A stretch of 64,000 nucleotides of DNA from Candidatus Aerophobetes bacterium Ae_b3b (GTDB taxonomy: Bacteria; Aerophobota; Aerophobia; Aerophobales; AE-B3A): NCBI GenBank assembly GCA_005223085.1, contig NJBP01000002.1, positions 1 through 64,000 on the forward strand, given 5' to 3'. The translations under genes were made by a program, and so were the position numbers. Of this stretch, positions 60,936-64,000 are shown one piece after another (position 1 is the first letter of the stretch; every line of letters starts with the position of its first letter). The notes beneath the pieces were generated by a model. The model saw only the letters and a program-made list of their open reading frames with translations, was not told the origin of the DNA and did not search any database.

Positions 60936-62264
60936 CTATTTTTTTTCCTTTCCGTTAAAGATCCTTCTATAGCTTAGGTTTAAAATGAGGGCAGGAAGTG
61001 AATATTTCCACCTTCTTCCTCCGGATAAACTGGTCAGTCTCTTAAAAATAGAAGAAAGACGATAGATTCTCTGATAGGCCCAGTCAAATCCTTGTTTTAG
61101 CTCCTGAGGAGTCATTGATTTTGGTTTAAAGACCGCATGGGCCAGGTCATAATTTGACCAATTTCTATCTATGATTCTATCTTCTTTTTCTAATTTTTCA
61201 TATAATTTTGTCCCCGGCAAAGGGGTGAGAATGCTGAATTGAACGACATCTAACTTCACTCTCTCTATGAATTCTACTGTTTTTTTGAAGATACTCTTAT
61301 CATCATGATCAAAGCCAAAGATAAAGGCCCCTTCAATTGATATCCCAAACCGGTGGATTTTTTCAATAGCCTTCTCGTAGAATTTTATCTTATTTTGAGA
61401 TTTATCAGCTTCCGCCAGGGAGGCTTCAGAAATTGATTCAAAACCAATGAATAGTCCTTTGCATCCGCTGGCTGCTGCCAGTTGCAGAACGTCTTCGTGC
61501 CGGGCTATGTTGATAGAAGATTGCCCTATCCATAAAAGCTTATAGGGTACCAAAGCCTTAAACAGCTCCCGGGCATAGGCAATATTCCCGACAATGTTAT
61601 CATCGAGAAATCCCAGGAAGCGCGTTTTTAGGGGTTTACTTACCATACCTTTGATTTCTTCTATGACTTTTTTTACCGGACGAAAGCGATATTTCTTGCC
61701 GAAAAATTTAGAGACCGAACAGAAACTACAATCAAAGGGACAGCCCCTGGTCAATTGCAAGAAACGACTGAGAAGATAGCCTTTATCCTTAACGAGCTCT
61801 CTTCTGGGAATAGGTATCTTCACCGGATCCGGCCTCTGGGAATTTCGGTAGAACTTGGCCAGTGCTTGCTTTCCTCCCCTTTTAAAATCCTCAATTAGCC
61901 TCTCCCATAATCCTTCTGCCTCTCCTATTACTACTGCATCTGCATGTTTAGCTGTTTCCTCGGGCAAAACTGTCGCATGTATCCCCCCAAAGACCACCAG
62001 AACCCCTCTTTCTCTAAATGTATCCGCTATTTCGTAAGCACGGGGACTGGAGGCGGTCATAGTAGTTATCCCTACCAGGTCAACCTTCTTATCAAAATCT
62101 ATCTCTTCAATATTCTCATCAATTATCTCCACTTTTACATCCTTAGGAGTTAAGGCAGATACAATAAGAAGATTATGGGGGGGAACTTTAAAGATTCTAC
62201 CTCTGCCCATTCTCTTAATTTTTGTCTCTTTTTTCCAGGTAGGTGAAATCAACAGTATTTTCAT
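60936..62264 (-). CDS. B12-binding radical SAM protein
   Basis: A 442-aa enzyme with an N-terminal cobalamin-binding (B12-BD) domain, VDLVGITTMTASSPRAYEIA and VVFGGIHATVLPEE, and a radical SAM core with LTRGCPFDCSFC (Cys175, Cys179, Cys182 bind the [4Fe-4S] cluster). The DUF4070-like end suits lipid, hopanoid or methyltransfer chemistry; the substrate is unknown. The ATG after GGAAGAGGAAAT is used instead of one 11 codons upstream. The neighbouring B12 uptake genes provide its cofactor. Confidence 0.9.
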   Translation of the reverse strand: MKILLISPTWKKETKIKRMGRGRIFKVPPHNLLIVSALTPKDVKVEIIDENIEEIDFDKKVDLVGITTMTASSPRAYEIADTFRERGVLVVFGGIHATVLPEETAKHADAVVIGEAEGLWERLIEDFKRGGKQALAKFYRNSQRPDPVKIPIPRRELVKDKGYLLSRFLQLTRGCPFDCSFCSVSKFFGKKYRFRPVKKVIEEIKGMVSKPLKTRFLGFLDDNIVGNIAYARELFKALVPYKLLWIGQSSINIARHEDVLQLAAASGCKGLFIGFESISEASLAEADKSQNKIKFYEKAIEKIHRFGISIEGAFIFGFDHDDKSIFKKTVEFIERVKLDVVQFSILTPLPGTKLYEKLEKEDRIIDRNWSNYDLAHAVFKPKSMTPQELKQGFDWAYQRIYRLSSIFKRLTSLSGGRRWKYSLPALILNLSYRRIFNGKEKK

Positions 62265-62337
62265 ATTTCCTCTTCCTTTTTTTGAATGATTTTCCATTTT
62301 ATGCCTGTCTTTTCAAAGTATAGCTAGCTTCGTCATC

Positions 62338-63138
62338 TCACCTCAACCTCCCTTGGCGATAGGCAGAAATATAATCCATACAGTATTCATCCAATCCAAG
62401 AGCTGCTTGAGCTGAGAGTAGAATATTCATCATCCCGCGCTCACAGGGGTCAATAATTATCCCATCACATCCGGCTGCCATAAGCATAGCCAGAAAAACT
62501 TTATTTAAGTTATTCCGTAAGGGAAGCCCGAAGGAAATATTTGATAATCCAAGAGCAATGTGAGCTTCAGGGAATTCTCTTTTGGTAGCAATAATAGCAT
62601 CTAAGATAAATCTTGCCTGTCCCGGATTGGTTGAGGCGGGACGGACAAGATGATCAAAATAAACTTTATCCAGAGGAATCCCTTCTTCTTCAATTATCTT
62701 TGCTAAGTTCCTGGTGATCTTCATCCTTCCCTCATAATCTTCAGGCATACCGTTATCATCCATGGTTAATGCAATTACACCTGTTCTATATTTCTTTACC
62801 AAAGGTAGGATATCTTCAATGCGCTTTTTTTCTCCGGTAATAGAATTTATTATAGTTCCCGGTCTATTGCACAGCTTCAGCCCTTCTTCCAGTGCTAGGG
62901 AGTTAGCTGAATCAAATACAAGGGGAAGCTTTGTTGCCTTAGATACTACCTCTGTTAACCATCTCATATCATCTACTTCCTTTGCTGGATCACCGCCGGC
63001 ATTAACATCTATATGAGTGGCACCTGCTTCAGTCTGTTTACGTGCTTCCAACATAATAAAATCAGCATCTCTTTCCCATACCTTTTCTTTAATTTTCTTT
63101 CGCGTCATATTAATGCGTTCTCCAATGATTGTGAACAT
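62338..63138 (-). CDS. Methyltetrahydrofolate:corrinoid methyltransferase (MeTr type)
   Basis: A 266-aa dihydropteroate-synthase-fold protein. FTIIGERINMTRKKI, HIDVNAGGDPAKEVDDM and GLSNISFGLP are typical of AcsE and the folate domain of methionine synthase. It would pass the methyl group of methyl-THF to a corrinoid protein. Together with the homocysteine methyltransferase gene beyond the inserted GIY-YIG unit it forms a split methionine-synthase set; the corrinoid protein is probably outside the window. Confidence 0.92.
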   Translation of the reverse strand: MFTIIGERINMTRKKIKEKVWERDADFIMLEARKQTEAGATHIDVNAGGDPAKEVDDMRWLTEVVSKATKLPLVFDSANSLALEEGLKLCNRPGTIINSITGEKKRIEDILPLVKKYRTGVIALTMDDNGMPEDYEGRMKITRNLAKIIEEEGIPLDKVYFDHLVRPASTNPGQARFILDAIIATKREFPEAHIALGLSNISFGLPLRNNLNKVFLAMLMAAGCDGIIIDPCERGMMNILLSAQAALGLDEYCMDYISAYRQGRLR

Positions 63139-63200
63139 AGCTTTTTCTCCTCCTAGTTAGTTCCCAGTTCATAATTTACAAAATAATATTGTATTTAGCC

Positions 63201-63606
63201 TGTCATTGCGAGGGACAAGGTCCCGAAGCAATCTCAAGACAGACTCGGAACAGGCTCCGTAATCTCTTATAGTTCCCCATACAAATCCCGCCATTCCTTA
63301 TTCATACTATTGATTAACTCAATCTTCCTCTGCCTTGAGCCAGCTTTGATCTGTTTCTCTTTCAAAATGGCACTCTCTATATCCTCAAATACCTCATAAT
63401 ACACAAGTTTAGTAATGTTATATTTTTTTGTGAATCCATCGACAAGTTTTTCTTTGTGCTCATAAACCCTTCTTTTTAAATTGTTGGTAACACCTGTATA
63501 AAGTACAGTGTTCCTTTGGTTGGTCATTATGTAAATATAGTACTGTTTATTCATTTATTTATAGATGCCATTGGATTGCTTCGTCGCTTCGCTCCTCGCA
63601 ATGACA
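63201..63606. mobile_element. GIY-YIG gene unit bounded by inverted repeats
   Basis: TGTCATTGCGAGG with GAAGCAATCTCA (63201-63236) on the left is matched in inverse on the right by GGATTGCTTCGTCGCTTCG and CTCCTCGCAATGACAG (63572-63606). Between them lies only the GIY-YIG gene. The unit separates two genes that form one functional pair, so it looks like an insertion. Mobility is inferred. Confidence 0.6.
63267..63554 (-). CDS. GIY-YIG nuclease superfamily protein
   Basis: A 95-aa single-domain protein. YYIYIMTNQRNTVLYTGVTN carries the YIY...YTG version of the GIY-YIG core. LKRRVYEHKEK gives the catalytic Arg and the surrounding conserved residues, KLVYYE and AILKEKQIK the rest. Proteins of this UvrC-like group are common in repeat-bounded units and may nick DNA at them. 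It interrupts the methyltransferase operon. Confidence 0.9.
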   Translation of the reverse strand: MNKQYYIYIMTNQRNTVLYTGVTNNLKRRVYEHKEKLVDGFTKKYNITKLVYYEVFEDIESAILKEKQIKAGSRQRKIELINSMNKEWRDLYGEL

Positions 63607-63643
63607 GTAAATCACACAAGTTAATCCGGAGACGAATAATAGG

Positions 63644-64000
63644 TTAACCAGAAAATTTAATCACTGTTTCCAGATATTTTTTAGCTATATCAATGTAACT
63701 GGGGACTTCTTTAGCAATTAAACGAATATGCTCAGGGGTAGTTCCGCAACATCCTCCAATCATACTTATTCCTGCTTTTATCAAATCAGGAATCAACCTT
63801 GCCATCTCTTCTGGAGTTTCCCGATAAACAGTTTTTCCCTCTTCCAGTTGAGGAGATCCTGCATTTGGTTTTATCCACAAAGGCAGGGTAGTAGCAGAAC
63901 GTATAATACAGGCTATTTCAACCATATTTTCTATTCCAGAGCCACAATTTGCTCCTACTATGTCTGCTCCAGTTTTTTCTAATTCGACCACTGCTTTTCT
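63644..64000 (-). CDS. Homocysteine S-methyltransferase, C-terminal part (runs off window)
   Basis: The visible 118 codons contain GADIVGANCGSGIENMVE and the zinc-binding MIGGCCGTTPEHI of cobalamin-dependent methionine synthase module 1 / MmuM-type proteins. The frame stays open through the end of the window, so the N-terminal part lies beyond it. With the MeTr-type gene it suggests a split methionine synthase or a methyltransferase for another thiol. Confidence 0.9.
   Translation of the reverse strand, partial: RKAVVELEKTGADIVGANCGSGIENMVEIACIIRSATTLPLWIKPNAGSPQLEEGKTVYRETPEEMARLIPDLIKAGISMIGGCCGTTPEHIRLIAKEVPSYIDIAKKYLETVIKFSG

Noticed and set aside
1-64000. tRNA, rRNA, prophage and polysaccharide-utilisation (SusC/SusD) loci
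   Set aside because: I looked for cloverleaf-like GGTTCGA contexts, rRNA-like blocks, phage structural genes and SusC/D pairs and found none that hold up. The TonB receptor is BtuB-like and riboswitch-controlled, not SusC-like.

Overview
The window looks like chromosomal DNA of an uncultivated, moderately AT-rich, diderm bacterium. A TonB-dependent receptor and a TonB protein imply an outer membrane. A cobalamin riboswitch, a methyltetrahydrofolate methyltransferase and a RACo-like corrinoid activator imply B12-dependent, probably anaerobic C1 metabolism. No ribosomal RNA or other phylogenetic marker is present, so I cannot place it beyond 'candidate-phylum-like bacterium'.

Left region, about 0.2-32 kb, all real genes on the minus strand: an accessory catabolic region built around sulfuryl/phosphoryl ester chemistry. 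It holds four sulfatase-like hydrolases, two phosphodiesterase-family proteins, two arylsulfotransferase-like propellers, an ATP sulfurylase (sat), a CysD-like PP-loop protein, an iron alcohol dehydrogenase, an aldo/keto reductase, an IclR regulator and three CUT1-type sugar ABC importers that share a single visible ATPase. None of the ester enzymes has a signal peptide, so the likely scheme is import of small decorated sugars or polyols followed by hydrolysis in the cytoplasm. All four sulfatase-like proteins have Thr where true sulfatases have the Cys/Ser that becomes formylglycine. One phosphodiesterase and one arylsulfotransferase have lost key catalytic residues. The region also carries decayed fragments (solute-binding protein, iron alcohol dehydrogenase, IS200-type TnpA, nucleotidyltransferase), so it is evolving rapidly. 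The leaders of all three solute-binding-protein operons, plus one orphan site, share a purine-rich sequence inside a stem with compensatory changes. I do not recognise this candidate structured RNA element.

Centre, about 32-36.4 kb: GAF-ANTAR protein, nadE, HIT protein and then dnaA, with DnaA boxes upstream and a textbook unwinding region downstream (DnaA boxes, five CTA trinucleotides, AT-rich stretch). This is very likely oriC. Genes to its left point left. The two genes just right of it (thioredoxin, RACo-like protein) point right.

Right region, about 38-64 kb: housekeeping and central metabolism. It includes yicC-gmk-rpoZ (rpoZ with a probable CTG start), folK, a MazF-type toxin-antitoxin pair, a convergent glyoxylate aminotransferase and glcD pair, and an fmdB-argH-lysA/dapF fusion-dapA-PIN-yjbQ operon. 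Then come a larA-like gene, a dehydrogenase-epimerase-FGGY kinase operon, a B12 riboswitch with btuB-like receptor, tonB and TPR protein, a B12-binding radical SAM protein, and a split methionine-synthase-type pair (methyltetrahydrofolate methyltransferase and homocysteine methyltransferase). A GIY-YIG nuclease gene bounded by inverted short repeats sits between the last two. The same repeat family occurs as a solo palindrome near 41.9 kb, and a second composite repeat occurs near 40.3 kb and 52 kb.
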